64,000 nucleotides of DNA from an uncultured Myxococcales bacterium (GTDB lineage Bacteria; Myxococcota_A; UBA9042; CAIXZC01): positions 110,116 to 174,115 of the forward strand of contig CAITUV010000053.1 in NCBI GenBank assembly GCA_903895725.1. The letters are read 5' to 3'. Both the position numbers and the translations under genes were made by a program. The notes beneath the pieces are model-generated. The model did no database searches. It saw nothing but the letters and a program-made list of their open reading frames with translations, and had not been told where the DNA came from. This document shows positions 1 through 8,995 of this stretch, piece by piece (the stretch's first letter is position 1; every line of letters starts with the position of its first letter).

Positions 1-807
1 CATGCCGACGGCAAACGGTTTGGAGGCCATCCGGACGCGCTGGCGATGGAGCGCTTCGAACAGGGAACGGGCGCTGTTGCCGGGGGCAAGCACGACGGCT
101 TCGCCTTCGATCTTCTCGCCGGATTCGATGGTGACTCCGGTCACCCGCCCGTCACGGACCAGAAGACCGGTGACCCGTGTGTGAAAGAAGAAGCGGGCAC
201 CGTTCTCCTCGAGGTACTCCCGGATGCGGTCGATGAGGCGGGGGAGGCGGTTGGAGCCGACGTGGGGATGGGCCTCGACCAGGATGGAGGCATCCTGGCC
301 GAACCAGGCCAGCAGGCCGAGAGCGCGGCGGACGTGGACACTGGCCTTGCGGGTGAAGAGCTTGCCGTCGGAGTAGGTCCCGGCTCCGCCCAGGCCGCAG
401 GTCATGGCGGGTGCGGCCTCGAGCTTGCCGAACACGCGAAGGGAGCGGGACAGGGCGTGACGATGAGGGAACGGGGCCCCCTGCTCGACGATGCGGGGGG
501 TGATTCCGCGCTCGACCAGGGAAATGGCGGCCATGAGGCCGGCAGGTCCGGCTCCGACGACGACGACGGAGCGCCCCTTCGGACGTCGGACGGGCAGACG
601 CGGGTCGGGTAGCTCGGGCGGAAGCTCCCCAGGCTCACCGGCATCGAGCGTCACGAGGAAGCGGACGTGGTGATGGCGGGAATCCTGGGTGACTCGGACC
701 AGCCGCCAGGCGAGCCCTTCCGGCACGATTCGATGGGACCGCAGTGTCTCCTCGAGCCGATGGAACTGGTCCGGAGTCAGGTCTAGGTTCAGGCGTTGGA
801 TTGCCAT
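1..807 (-). CDS. FAD-dependent dehydrogenase (COG2509-like), C-terminus beyond window
   Basis: The visible 269 codons run off the left edge of the window. Residues 1-60 form the small N-terminal domain usual in this family. A dinucleotide-binding motif follows (VVVVGAGPAG, about 81-90), and a Gly-rich stretch, GLGGAGTYSDGKL, is typical of the COG2509 NAD(FAD)-utilising dehydrogenases. These are soluble flavoproteins whose substrates are mostly unknown. The ATG at 807 is the first usable start and lies 33 bases after the stop of the lipoprotein gene at 841-1560, so the two may be co-transcribed. No strong Shine-Dalgarno sequence is visible, which leaves the exact start slightly open. The family call rests on motifs, and the physiological role cannot be inferred here. 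Confidence 0.8.
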   Translation of the reverse strand, partial: MAIQRLNLDLTPDQFHRLEETLRSHRIVPEGLAWRLVRVTQDSRHHHVRFLVTLDAGEPGELPPELPDPRLPVRRPKGRSVVVVGAGPAGLMAAISLVERGITPRIVEQGAPFPHRHALSRSLRVFGKLEAAPAMTCGLGGAGTYSDGKLFTRKASVHVRRALGLLAWFGQDASILVEAHPHVGSNRLPRLIDRIREYLEENGARFFFHTRVTGLLVRDGRVTGVTIESGEKIEGEAVVLAPGNSARSLFEALHRQRVRMASKPFAVGM

Positions 808-840
808 CAGGATGGCCGGTATGGGCAGAGCGACGGGGAG

Positions 841-1560
841 CTACATGTTGTTGCACTTGCCGATGTCATCGATCTTGGAGGCCCCTTCGATGCAGCTGCG
901 GTAGGCCTCGTTCTCGGGCTGGAGGCACTTCTTGACGCACTGGCCGCGGATGGTACCGCGGATGGCATCGCTCCCCTTCCAGAGGGTCGCGAAGTTGGCG
1001 CACTTGGCCTCGCACTGGGCCTGCGTCGGAGCCGACTTCTTGGCCGGAACCGGCGTGGGCGGCTCCTCCTTCTTGACGACGGGTCCGGACTTGCCCGTGG
1101 GGGCGGGAGTGGGCGTATTGGCAACGGGGCCGGGGGCGGGAGCACCACCCGGGGTGACGTCAGGCTTCTTGACGAGTCGGCCCGCCATCATGTTGGCCTC
1201 GAACAGCTCCCACTTGGGCAGCGTGTCCTTGTAGACCACGGGATTGGCGCTCACCACGGTGCAGGATTTGGACACGAACACGTAGTTGGCGTTGTGCTCC
1301 ATGACCTGGACGGAAACGAGGTTGTCGATCTTGGGGCTCGAGCGAGTGAGCTTGGACATGGCTTCCGTGGCGCTGTTGTCTCCCGACACGGCGATGATGC
1401 CGAAGAGGCGCCACTCGCAGGCCTCGCCGGAAAGCCGAGGATAGACCTGGACCGGCCGGGCAAAGTCGTGCGGGGCATATGCGGTTTCGAGTTGTCGGAA
1501 CGAGTTCGTGCAGGCAGGTGCCAGCAGTACAGCCAGCGTCAGAGCAATTAGCGACCTCAT
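841..1560 (-). CDS. Hypothetical lipoprotein with Pro-rich linker and Cys-rich C-terminus
   Basis: The protein has 239 aa. It starts with a lipoprotein signal peptide (hydrophobic residues 3-15, predicted acylated Cys17 in LLAPAC). A globular region covers about 20-130, a Pro/Thr/Ala/Lys-rich linker about 135-175, and the C-terminal 60 residues carry the spaced cysteines CEAKC, CVKKC, SC and KC, which probably form disulfides in the periplasm. The start at 1560 follows AGGAGAGGAAC and sits 44 bases after a strong promoter (-10 at 1604-1609). A longer in-frame start near 1656 would lie upstream of that promoter and is rejected. I do not recognise the family. It is probably exported to the outer or inner membrane. 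Confidence 0.75.
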   Translation of the reverse strand: MRSLIALTLAVLLAPACTNSFRQLETAYAPHDFARPVQVYPRLSGEACEWRLFGIIAVSGDNSATEAMSKLTRSSPKIDNLVSVQVMEHNANYVFVSKSCTVVSANPVVYKDTLPKWELFEANMMAGRLVKKPDVTPGGAPAPGPVANTPTPAPTGKSGPVVKKEEPPTPVPAKKSAPTQAQCEAKCANFATLWKGSDAIRGTIRGQCVKKCLQPENEAYRSCIEGASKIDDIGKCNNM

Positions 1561-1603
1561 GTTCCTCTCCTCCTGAGTGGACGCAAGGACGACAGACAGG
1601 CGC

Positions 1604-1632
1604 ATTCTAGCGCCCCGCGCGGCGCAGATCAA
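1604..1632 (-). promoter_or_regulatory. Promoter for lipoprotein gene 841-1560
   Basis: On the minus strand, TTGATC (1632-1627), 17 bases, then TAGAAT (1609-1604), 44 bases before the start codon. This is a close match to a housekeeping sigma-70 promoter. Confidence 0.65.
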
Positions 1633-1698
1633 AGAGTATTTTCTGCCTTCCGGCAAGCGCGGAGGGCCGGTGATGTCTGCCGCTTCGCAGGATCCGAT

Positions 1699-4620
1699 TC
1701 AGAGCTCTCCCTGCTCCTGGCCGAGAGGCACGGGCTTGTCCTCATCGCCGGGGGGGGGCTGGCCGGCAGGGGGCGGGGCATTGGGATCGGGGAGGGACTC
1801 GGGAGCGGGCTGGGTTCGCGGACGGAATTGGAGCTCGCTGTTCGTATAGAACTGGTACTGCTCGTTGGAGATGGCTCCCATGTCGAGCAGGCGCTTGAGG
1901 ACCTGCTGGAGCTGCTTCTTCCACTGGGAGTTGAGCTTGCCTCGATGGAACTGGAGGTAGCCGTAACCGGGATCGGGCTTCAGCCCCATGAGGAATGCGG
2001 CCTCGGCCGCGTTGAGCTGGCTGACGTGCTTTCCGAAGTAGTGCCTCGCTGCGCGCGTGATTCCCCAGATCTTGGGGCCGTACTCGATGCAGTTGAGGTA
2101 GAGCTCGAAGATGCGCTCCTTGGTGACCTTCCGCTCCATGGCCCAGACGATGACGGCCTCCTGGAACTTGCGGGAGATGGTCTTGTGTCGGGTAAGGAAG
2201 AGGTTCTTGACGAGCTGCTGGCTGATGGTGCTTCCGCCGTAGGCGAAGTATCCACGCTCCAGGTAGAGGATCAGGGCCCGGCGGATCAGACCGATGCGGA
2301 AGCCGTTGTGCTCGAAGAAGTCGAGGTCCTCGGTTCCGTAGGCTGCGGCCTGGACGACCCGGGGGACCTGCATGAGGGGGGCGTAGTCTCCGGTACCGGG
2401 ACCGACGTCCACGCCGAGATCTTCGCCATTGACCACGACACGGTGCACGTAGCCGGGGTCGTTGAGGGCATCGACGTCCAGCTCGGGACCGAGGGAGAGG
2501 GCTTCACATTGCTCGAGGTCGCCGTCGACGTCCATCCGGATCGACTTGCGGACGTCCTTCAAGTCGAGCTCGAAGTCGAACTTGAACCAGATGGAGCCTC
2601 GGAGCCGGGCCTTTTCAAGCTCGGGAGCGAACCCCTTTGGGACGGAGCGGAGAAGATGGGCGCAGTTCTGCTCGGGGAAATCAACGGTGAGCTTGAACCG
2701 GGGCAGGCCCGAGGAGAAGCCCTCCAACTCCCCCACGAGCCGTGCGTAGACCTGGCCGAGCTGCGCCTTGGAGAGGTCGAGCTCGAGGAGCTCGCGCTGG
2801 AGATCCAGGGTGGCCCGGCCTTCGAGCCGGACGAGGGAGGCGACAAACGGCTCCAGGGCGAGCTTCTTGTGGAAGAAGCGGAGGTCTTCGAGCACGATTC
2901 GAAAGTCGGAGAGGAGGCGGCCGCCCTGTGCGGAGGCCTGGAGGTCGACATCGAGGTTACCCAGGCCGACGACCGGCGGAGGGAGGAGGGGGCTCAGGCG
3001 GCGAGCGGTCCCGGCCCCTTTGGCGCGAACGGAGATGCTCTGGATGCGGCCGACGGAATCGGTGACGAGGGAGAAGCCGGCATCGGCCTCTTCGCACTCA
3101 GGACCGAGGCAGACACGGGCCTGGGTGCTTTCGATCATGCCTCCCCGGATCACGAGGGAGAGGTTGATTCCGGAAGCTCCGGGGCCCTTTCCGAGGGGGA
3201 GCGAGGCCGTGCCATCGGTGAAATCCAGGTGCAAATCCGGGATTCCTTCCGGAACGAGGAGAGGCGGCAGCTCGGCGCGTCGCTGTCCCAGCCCTTTGAG
3301 CGAGTTCTTGAGCTGCTCGCCGAGGCCGAGGAGGGCCGCCAGCCGGATTGGATTGGCGGGGGGGGCAATGCGATAGCCGGCGGAGGTCAGCCACCAGGTC
3401 CTGTATTCGTCGCGGACGGCGAGAATCTCGGGGGCCGAGAGGGTGATGCCGAAGGAGGCCTCCTCGATCTCGGGCTTGACGAGGGAGAAGCTGGTGCGGC
3501 GACCGTCGGTTCGTCCGGCCATGGAGCGGGCCTTGAGCGCGGCTCTGCCGGGCCAGGACAAGGCAGGATGCTCGACGAGCAGGTCCCCGGCAGCGCTCCA
3601 GGTCAGCGAGTCGGCCTCGAAGCTCGATGTCGGGAGGGGGCCGAGCGTCGTCAGAGGCGGGAGGCGGACGAGCGCAGCGAGGTCGCCGTTCACCCGTTCG
3701 AGCATCAGGGTCCAGCCGGAGTAACCGGACAGGAGGCTGGCGTCGAGCATGGAGAGAAGGAGAGGACGCTCCACCGCGGCGGCGGCCTTGAACTCGGCCC
3801 GGTCGAGCGACAGGAGAGACGTTTTGACTGCGGGGTCTGTCAGGGTCAGGCCACGAACATCGAGGAACTGGCTGCCGGTAAGCAGCAGCGACGAGAAGGA
3901 GAGCCTGAGCCCGCCGATGGAGACGCTCATGCCGGCATCGTGGGGGCAATCGTAGCGGGCGAAGAGGAGGGCATTTCGGATGGTGCTGGTCAGCTCCAGT
4001 GTGCACTCGATGGGCTTTCCGTCCTGGCCGGTGAGTCCTTGCGGGTGCCACACTCCAGCGATGCGGATGCTGTCGTCCTCGACGCCGATGCTGGCTGCGA
4101 CGGAGGCGATGGTTCCGGGGGACGGAGTGCCGTCCGGGCCGTTCTCCTCGGGCCCGGTTCCCCAGAGGAAGCGAGCGTTGGAGGAGACCACTTCTCGAGT
4201 CCCAGGGGGCAATGCTGCGGCCATCCGGAGAACCGAGTCGGCCAGATCGCCCCCTCCGTGCGCCAGGAAGGTACCGACGTGCAGGTCCAGGGAGGCCGCT
4301 GTGGCCCTGTGAGTCCCCGGGTCCTTGCGGATGTCCCGCGCCTCGACGAAACGCTCTCCTGCGAGCGTGACCTCGAGCCGGTCCCGATGCAGGACGGATT
4401 GATTGGCGAGATCGTCGAGGCCTTTGGCCGGCGAGGTGACCGGGGAGCCGTCGGAAGTCGGCTCCGCCTCACGGCCGCACTGAGGGGCACCGGTGAAGAT
4501 GAGAAACGCGACCAGGGGGATGGCCGCTGCGGCGGTGGCCACCAGGGCGATCCAGACGATTTTCGAAGGGTTGGTCCCCATCCACTGCCACCCACGTTGC
4601 CGAGCGGGCCGTTGCCTCAA
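1699..4620 (-). CDS. Monofunctional peptidoglycan transglycosylase (GT51) with long extracytoplasmic region
   Basis: The protein has 973 aa. An N-terminal membrane anchor lies at about 20-42. About 700 residues of beta-rich extracytoplasmic sequence follow, somewhat like AsmA-type proteins, and then a GT51 glycosyltransferase domain (about 755-930). GT51 hallmarks are EDLDFFEHNGF (about 765, with the catalytic Glu), GGSTISQQLVKN (about 793-805) and KVTKERIFELYLN (about 830-842). No penicillin-binding transpeptidase domain follows, only a Pro-rich tail, so it should polymerise glycan strands from lipid II without cross-linking. The chosen start is TTG at 4620, 10 bases after GGGAGG; ATG at 4581 is an alternative. 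Ordinary monofunctional enzymes have about 240 aa, so the large N-terminal region is unusual and may be regulatory. Confidence 0.85.
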   Translation of the reverse strand: MRQRPARQRGWQWMGTNPSKIVWIALVATAAAAIPLVAFLIFTGAPQCGREAEPTSDGSPVTSPAKGLDDLANQSVLHRDRLEVTLAGERFVEARDIRKDPGTHRATAASLDLHVGTFLAHGGGDLADSVLRMAAALPPGTREVVSSNARFLWGTGPEENGPDGTPSPGTIASVAASIGVEDDSIRIAGVWHPQGLTGQDGKPIECTLELTSTIRNALLFARYDCPHDAGMSVSIGGLRLSFSSLLLTGSQFLDVRGLTLTDPAVKTSLLSLDRAEFKAAAAVERPLLLSMLDASLLSGYSGWTLMLERVNGDLAALVRLPPLTTLGPLPTSSFEADSLTWSAAGDLLVEHPALSWPGRAALKARSMAGRTDGRRTSFSLVKPEIEEASFGITLSAPEILAVRDEYRTWWLTSAGYRIAPPANPIRLAALLGLGEQLKNSLKGLGQRRAELPPLLVPEGIPDLHLDFTDGTASLPLGKGPGASGINLSLVIRGGMIESTQARVCLGPECEEADAGFSLVTDSVGRIQSISVRAKGAGTARRLSPLLPPPVVGLGNLDVDLQASAQGGRLLSDFRIVLEDLRFFHKKLALEPFVASLVRLEGRATLDLQRELLELDLSKAQLGQVYARLVGELEGFSSGLPRFKLTVDFPEQNCAHLLRSVPKGFAPELEKARLRGSIWFKFDFELDLKDVRKSIRMDVDGDLEQCEALSLGPELDVDALNDPGYVHRVVVNGEDLGVDVGPGTGDYAPLMQVPRVVQAAAYGTEDLDFFEHNGFRIGLIRRALILYLERGYFAYGGSTISQQLVKNLFLTRHKTISRKFQEAVIVWAMERKVTKERIFELYLNCIEYGPKIWGITRAARHYFGKHVSQLNAAEAAFLMGLKPDPGYGYLQFHRGKLNSQWKKQLQQVLKRLLDMGAISNEQYQFYTNSELQFRPRTQPAPESLPDPNAPPPAGQPPPGDEDKPVPLGQEQGEL

Positions 4621-4644
4621 TCGGCGTCGACCTCCCGCGTGCGG

Positions 4645-4672
4645 ATTGTAAAGCCGAATCGGAGAAAGGCAA
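4645..4672 (-). promoter_or_regulatory. Promoter for the GT51 gene
   Basis: On the minus strand, TTGCCT (4672-4667), 16 bases, then TACAAT (4650-4645). The likely transcription start lies just upstream of the GGGAGG ribosome site, so the leader is very short. Confidence 0.55.
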
Positions 4673-4746
4673 AAAGGGGCGGCAGGAGGCGGCAGCGGGG
4701 GCGGAAGTGGGGAACGACTCGAAGCTTCGGCCGAAGCAGACGACGG

Positions 4747-5208
4747 TCAAGGGGAGGGAGTCTGCCTCTCAAGACGGATCGATGCGCAGATGTCGTCCGG
4801 TGGGGGCTCGCCCTCCGATAGAGGGGGGAGCTCCGCATCTTTGTGGCCGTGGGCGCAGTAGGTGCGCTCTCGGTCCGGACCGGTGCTCAGGACGACCAGG
4901 TCTTCCTCGTCGTGCTCGAGGCGGTAGGGCTCATCCCAGAAGTCGAGTGCGACATCCCGTTCGATGAGGTAGGGGGTCAGGCTGTCCCGGAGGAATTCGG
5001 CGAACTCCTCGGGGTTGGCCATGGGGGGAACCGTGCCGAACGTTGCGTGGTGGAACCGGACCTCGCGTGCGATTCGGGACAGCTCCATTCCGGTGACGAG
5101 GATTTCGACCTTCTGGACGACCTCACCGTAGAGTGCGCTGCCATGGCGGATTCCGACGGTGAGGCCGCCGACCATGATGAGCACGGGGATCAGTCTGGTG
5201 AGGTTCAT
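4747..5208 (-). CDS. Pseudopilin-like secreted protein (GspG-type C-terminal signature)
   Basis: The protein has 153 aa with one hydrophobic N-terminal segment (residues 4-20) acting as an anchor or signal. The part around LDFWDEPYRL followed by VVLSTGPD resembles the C-terminal signature of type II secretion major pseudopilins (DPWGNPY then SLGPDG). A classical prepilin peptidase site is absent, so it is not a standard GspG. The ATG at 5208 follows GAGGGGACGCCG and lies 16 bases after the stop of the cyclic-nucleotide-binding protein gene, so both are in one transcription unit. Function is unknown. The resemblance is local and only suggestive. Confidence 0.55.
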   Translation of the reverse strand: MNLTRLIPVLIMVGGLTVGIRHGSALYGEVVQKVEILVTGMELSRIAREVRFHHATFGTVPPMANPEEFAEFLRDSLTPYLIERDVALDFWDEPYRLEHDEEDLVVLSTGPDRERTYCAHGHKDAELPPLSEGEPPPDDICASIRLERQTPSP

Positions 5209-5224
5209 CGGCGTCCCCTCGGGC

Positions 5225-7291
5225 TCATGCGAGCTCCAGTTCGCGGAGCCGAGCCTCGACCTCCGCGTCGAGAGCGAGGCCAGCGTCGAACTCCCGGGTC
5301 AGCACCGCCTGGTAGGTGGCCGTGGGAATCCGGATCAGGCTGCAATCGGTCAGACAGGTCACTCCGGCGGTCCTGGGGCGTCCGGTCAGCAGGGCGATTT
5401 CTCCGAAGTGGTCCCCCGGTCCGAGACGAGCGACTCGGGTGCCATCGGGAGCGGTGACCTCGCACTCGCCGGCCCTCAGGACGAAGAAGTCCGTGCCGGC
5501 ATCGCCGGGATGAAGGAGCATCTCTCCGGCTTTCGCCTCCACCGGAACGGCGTCCCGGACGAGTGAGGCGAGACTCTCCGGTCTGGCACCGGCCAGGAAG
5601 CGCTGGGATGCCAGGAACTGGTGGAGTCTGACGCGGTTGAGCAAGGGGACGGGGTCGAGCCCGGAGCGCTGGACGAGGTCGAGGAAGAGGGTTCTGGGAA
5701 TCTCCACGAGGGTTGCGGGTGTGACGGTAGTGACCGTGGCCTCCCGAGGCGTGTCGAGCAGCAGGGCAGTCTCCCCGAACAGCAGCCCCCGGCCAAGTCG
5801 GGCGACCTCTCGCGAGCTTCCGTCGACCGATTGTCGAGACACGGAGCAGATGCCGGTCCCGATCACGTAGCAGGCATCTCCGGCATTGCCCTGGATCAGG
5901 ACGCGGGCCTTCGCAGGCCAGGCGGTGTGGCGGGCTCGAGCCAGCACTTCCCTGACCGTTTCGGAGGGCAGGTCGCAAAACGGGGGCAGGACGGAGAGGT
6001 CGCTGGCCAGCGAGTCGAGGCTGTCTGCGTCGGCCACGGTGTCGGCTCCGCGGCCCCGGCGGCTCCGGTCCAAGCCGCTGATCTGAGCCACAAGTGCGGT
6101 CAAAGAGATCAGGATCGACCCCACGGCCAGGAGGAGCGCCAGCGCCAGCGCTGCAGCCACGGCGCCGGCAATCAGCTTCGGTGCGACTCCGCCTTCGGGA
6201 GCCAGCACCGTGTCCGTGAGCACGTCGAGCGCAGCCGGCAACAGATTCCGGAGCACACAGACCACTAGAAACAGGTAGAGAATCATCGCACTCGATGACC
6301 CGATCAGGGCCCGCTCCTCCCGGCCTGGCACGCGACTCCTCAGGACGCAATGCCACAAGCGCCGGAGGAGGAAGGAAACGGAGCGGCGGCGCAGCGCTCG
6401 AAGGCCGAACATCTCGTCCAGGAGGTTGGCGAGGTCGGAACGCCAGAGAGGGGAGAGGTCCACCAGCAAGGCCAACAGGGCACCGATCCCGGCCAGCTGC
6501 AGGGGCTCGTACCGGAACGCCAGTCCGGCGGTCAGAGTCAGCGTACCGACGGCCGCGGGAAGTGCCAGGTTCCAAAGCCGGAACGTCACGCGGTGGGCGT
6601 GGTGGAGCATGACCTCGTCTGGCGCCCGTACCCCAAGGTGTGGGAGCAGCAGGGTCAGACGCAGGCCAATGCCGCGCACGGCCCGTCCCCGGTGGCGGAG
6701 CTGGCCGAACCGCACGACCTCTCGCAGCGAGGCCGCTGCCGCCAGGCCGGCGAGCGTCCAGATGAGGTCCGAGAAACCGCTGGGCCGTTGGAGCGGCCTG
6801 AGCAGGAGGACCAGGAGCGCCCCGACCACCGACAGGAGGAGCAGCAGGGCCGGCGGCAGGGCGGATCCGGGACCGCGACCGAGGCGCTCCGGGATCACCC
6901 CAAGTCGGGCCGGGAGCATGAAGTACAGGAAGCCTGCACGGCCAAGCGACCGGAGGCTCCCGGAGCGGGGGGCGGGAAACGCCGTGGCCGCATCGGGAGG
7001 CAACGGTTCCAGCAGGCTGCAGCGTGCCAATGCCCCGACCGCATCGAAGAGGGAGCGGTGGCGCACCTTGCCCGTGCGTTCCAGGAGGTCGCCGGCGATG
7101 GCGTTGAGCGAACGCGTCCCGTCCAGGAGGGGAAGGAGGTGGGCTTCCTCTTCAGGGAGAACCGCGTAGCGCCCCGTGCCGGGGTTTCCGACCGCTATCT
7201 CGCCCAGACCGATGGGCACGGACGACCAGCCCGGTGCGAGGCATGGCCGTACGTCGTCGAGCCGTCTCAGTCCCTGCGAACCACCTTCCAT
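5225..7291 (-). CDS. Inactivated M50-like membrane protein with two cyclic-nucleotide-binding domains
   Basis: The protein has 688 aa. Residues 10-110 look like the cytoplasmic, PqqD-like N-terminal part of bacterial peptide zinc metalloproteases (M50). Several membrane segments follow (about 160-430). Where the HExxH zinc motif should be, the sequence reads REVVR (190-194) followed by FGQLRHRGRAVRGIG, so both zinc-binding His are Arg. The C-terminus has two cyclic-nucleotide-binding folds (about 445-565 and 570-685) with phosphate-cassette-like motifs FGETALL...PREATV and FGEIALL...PRTAGV, both apparently intact. The start at 7291 follows GGAG and a promoter; longer upstream starts lack a ribosome site. 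Inference: a non-proteolytic membrane sensor that binds cAMP or a related ligand. Confidence 0.7.
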   Translation of the reverse strand: MEGGSQGLRRLDDVRPCLAPGWSSVPIGLGEIAVGNPGTGRYAVLPEEEAHLLPLLDGTRSLNAIAGDLLERTGKVRHRSLFDAVGALARCSLLEPLPPDAATAFPAPRSGSLRSLGRAGFLYFMLPARLGVIPERLGRGPGSALPPALLLLLSVVGALLVLLLRPLQRPSGFSDLIWTLAGLAAAASLREVVRFGQLRHRGRAVRGIGLRLTLLLPHLGVRAPDEVMLHHAHRVTFRLWNLALPAAVGTLTLTAGLAFRYEPLQLAGIGALLALLVDLSPLWRSDLANLLDEMFGLRALRRRSVSFLLRRLWHCVLRSRVPGREERALIGSSSAMILYLFLVVCVLRNLLPAALDVLTDTVLAPEGGVAPKLIAGAVAAALALALLLAVGSILISLTALVAQISGLDRSRRGRGADTVADADSLDSLASDLSVLPPFCDLPSETVREVLARARHTAWPAKARVLIQGNAGDACYVIGTGICSVSRQSVDGSSREVARLGRGLLFGETALLLDTPREATVTTVTPATLVEIPRTLFLDLVQRSGLDPVPLLNRVRLHQFLASQRFLAGARPESLASLVRDAVPVEAKAGEMLLHPGDAGTDFFVLRAGECEVTAPDGTRVARLGPGDHFGEIALLTGRPRTAGVTCLTDCSLIRIPTATYQAVLTREFDAGLALDAEVEARLRELELA

Positions 7292-7321
7292 TCGGTTCTC
7301 CGCACGGTTGGAGCAAGCCCC

Positions 7322-7350
7322 ACCGTAGCATGCCGGTGCGTCCGGGGCAA
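7322..7350 (-). promoter_or_regulatory. Promoter for the 5225-7291 operon
   Basis: On the minus strand, TTGCCC (7350-7345), 17 bases, then TACGGT (7327-7322), 31 bases before the ATG at 7291. The -10 box is weak. Confidence 0.4.
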
Positions 7351-7447
7351 CGTCGCTCCGCCAGGTCCGAATCGTCCGCTCTCGTTGAGGTATGGCCCTT
7401 CGGAGCCAGGACGACACGGCCCTGGGTGGTTCGCGGGTCGGGGGGTG

Positions 7448-8851
7448 CTACCGGGGAACGCCCTCCTCGGCAAGCAGCCAGGCAAGCCCCGCCATCTGGA
7501 TGGCGCCGAGCTCGAGCTCCCGTTCGTTGACCGTGTCGAGGGTGTCTGCGGCACAGTGATGAACGTCGAAATACCGCTGGGAATCGGGATAGAGGCCGAT
7601 GGTGATGCACCCGGTGGTCGAGAGGGGATGGATGTCCACGCCGCCGTAACCCTTCCGGATGAAGGTGACGCCGAGGTGCGACAGGGCCGGGAGCCAGCGG
7701 TTGAAGGCCTGAAGAGCGGGCTCATCGGCCAGGACGGTGAAGCCGAGAGGAAGGAAGCCGCCTCGATCGGACTCGATGGCGGCCACGTGCGTCTCGGTCT
7801 TTCGAAGGGGGTCGGCGACGTAGGCCTTTCCCCCCGTGCCACCCGACTCCTCGTCCATGAACATGACCGCCCGGACAGTCCGCCGGGGGGCAACGGGGAG
7901 TGCCTTGATCAGACGGAGCGCCTCGAGTGACTGGGCGCAACCGGCACCATCGTCGTGTGCACCGGGTCCCAGGTCCCAGCTGTCCAGGTGTCCGCCCACG
8001 ACGACAATCTCGTCCGGCTTCTCCCGGCCGCGCACGTCGCCGACCACGTTGTGGGTCTTGACGGGGCCCACGGTGCGACACCCCAGCTCCATGTGGACCC
8101 GAACGGTTCCCCGCTCCTGCAGGAGGGCGGCCAATCGGTCGGCCGCAGCCGTGCTGAGGCCAGCTGCGGGAATTGGGGGCACGCCCTCGTCGTACTGCAT
8201 GATCCCGGTGTGGGGCAGGTCGGACGTGCGAAGCGTCATGGAGCGGACCAGGACGGCCGTTGCGCCCGATGCGGCGGCCGCCGCTGCCCCGTGGGCCCGC
8301 TGGTCGGCTGACTTGCCGTAGGCGTCGAAGGTATCGAGGACGTCGGGAGGCATGGGGCGGTTGAAGAAGACGATACGCCCCCTACCCTTCTCTCCCAGGG
8401 AGCGGGCCTCGTCGAGCGACATGACCTGTACGACCTCAGCGGTGATGCCGTCGCCGGGAGTGCCGATGCTGCCGCCCAGTGCGGCCGCGGCGAGCCCGAT
8501 GTCGCCCGAGTCGAGCCCGACGATCCGAACGTCGGTGTGGCCCCGTTCCCAGAGGGTGACGGTGACTTCCTCGACGTGCACGTTCTCCAGTCCCAGGGTC
8601 TCCATGATGCTCCGGGTCACCACGACCGCCCGGGCGGCATTGTCGGAACCGGCCAGGCGGGGGCCACAGGCGAGGATCTTGCCGAGAAACTCGAATGCAT
8701 CGAGGCCGGAAAGGCCCGTGCTGCGCAAGACCGAGAGCGCATCCTGGGCAGCCAGGGCCACCGGGGCAGGGGTTGCGGCCCCGGCCTCCATATCGGTCAC
8801 CGCAGGCGAATGCCCGGGAAGGAGAAGAAAGAGGGGGAACAGAAGTGGCAT
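7448..8851 (-). CDS. Secreted M28 family zinc aminopeptidase/carboxypeptidase Q-like
   Basis: The protein has 467 aa with a short signal peptide (LLFPLFLLLPGHS). It contains the M28 metallopeptidase core: GGHLDSWDLGPGAHDDGAG supplies the first zinc His and Asp and the bridging Asp, MDEESGGTGG the catalytic and zinc Glu pair, ESDRGG the next ligand and HHCAADTLDTV the last His. The insert before the core resembles a PA domain, as in plasma glutamate carboxypeptidase (carboxypeptidase Q). It should cleave peptides in the periplasm or outside the cell. The ATG at 8851 follows GGAGGGCTCAT. An open frame continues upstream to 9550 but crosses into the divergent gene and is not used. All zinc ligands appear intact. 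Confidence 0.88.
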   Translation of the reverse strand: MPLLFPLFLLLPGHSPAVTDMEAGAATPAPVALAAQDALSVLRSTGLSGLDAFEFLGKILACGPRLAGSDNAARAVVVTRSIMETLGLENVHVEEVTVTLWERGHTDVRIVGLDSGDIGLAAAALGGSIGTPGDGITAEVVQVMSLDEARSLGEKGRGRIVFFNRPMPPDVLDTFDAYGKSADQRAHGAAAAAASGATAVLVRSMTLRTSDLPHTGIMQYDEGVPPIPAAGLSTAAADRLAALLQERGTVRVHMELGCRTVGPVKTHNVVGDVRGREKPDEIVVVGGHLDSWDLGPGAHDDGAGCAQSLEALRLIKALPVAPRRTVRAVMFMDEESGGTGGKAYVADPLRKTETHVAAIESDRGGFLPLGFTVLADEPALQAFNRWLPALSHLGVTFIRKGYGGVDIHPLSTTGCITIGLYPDSQRYFDVHHCAADTLDTVNERELELGAIQMAGLAWLLAEEGVPR

Positions 8852-8995
8852 ATGAGCCCTCCGAACGGCAGACTCCGCCGCGTCGGGCAGCCTAGCATAC
8901 AACGGGAAGTGCCGGAAGAGGACTGGTCTTGGCCCGGTGATTTCCGTTGACTGCGGCTGCGACGGGGCAGACCATCGGGGGCGGAGGGCCAGATC

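Noticed and set aside
1828..4821. Very long open frame antisense to the GT51 gene
   Set aside because: GC-rich genes create long antisense frames. It lacks a ribosome site and domain motifs, while the opposite strand encodes clear GT51 motifs.
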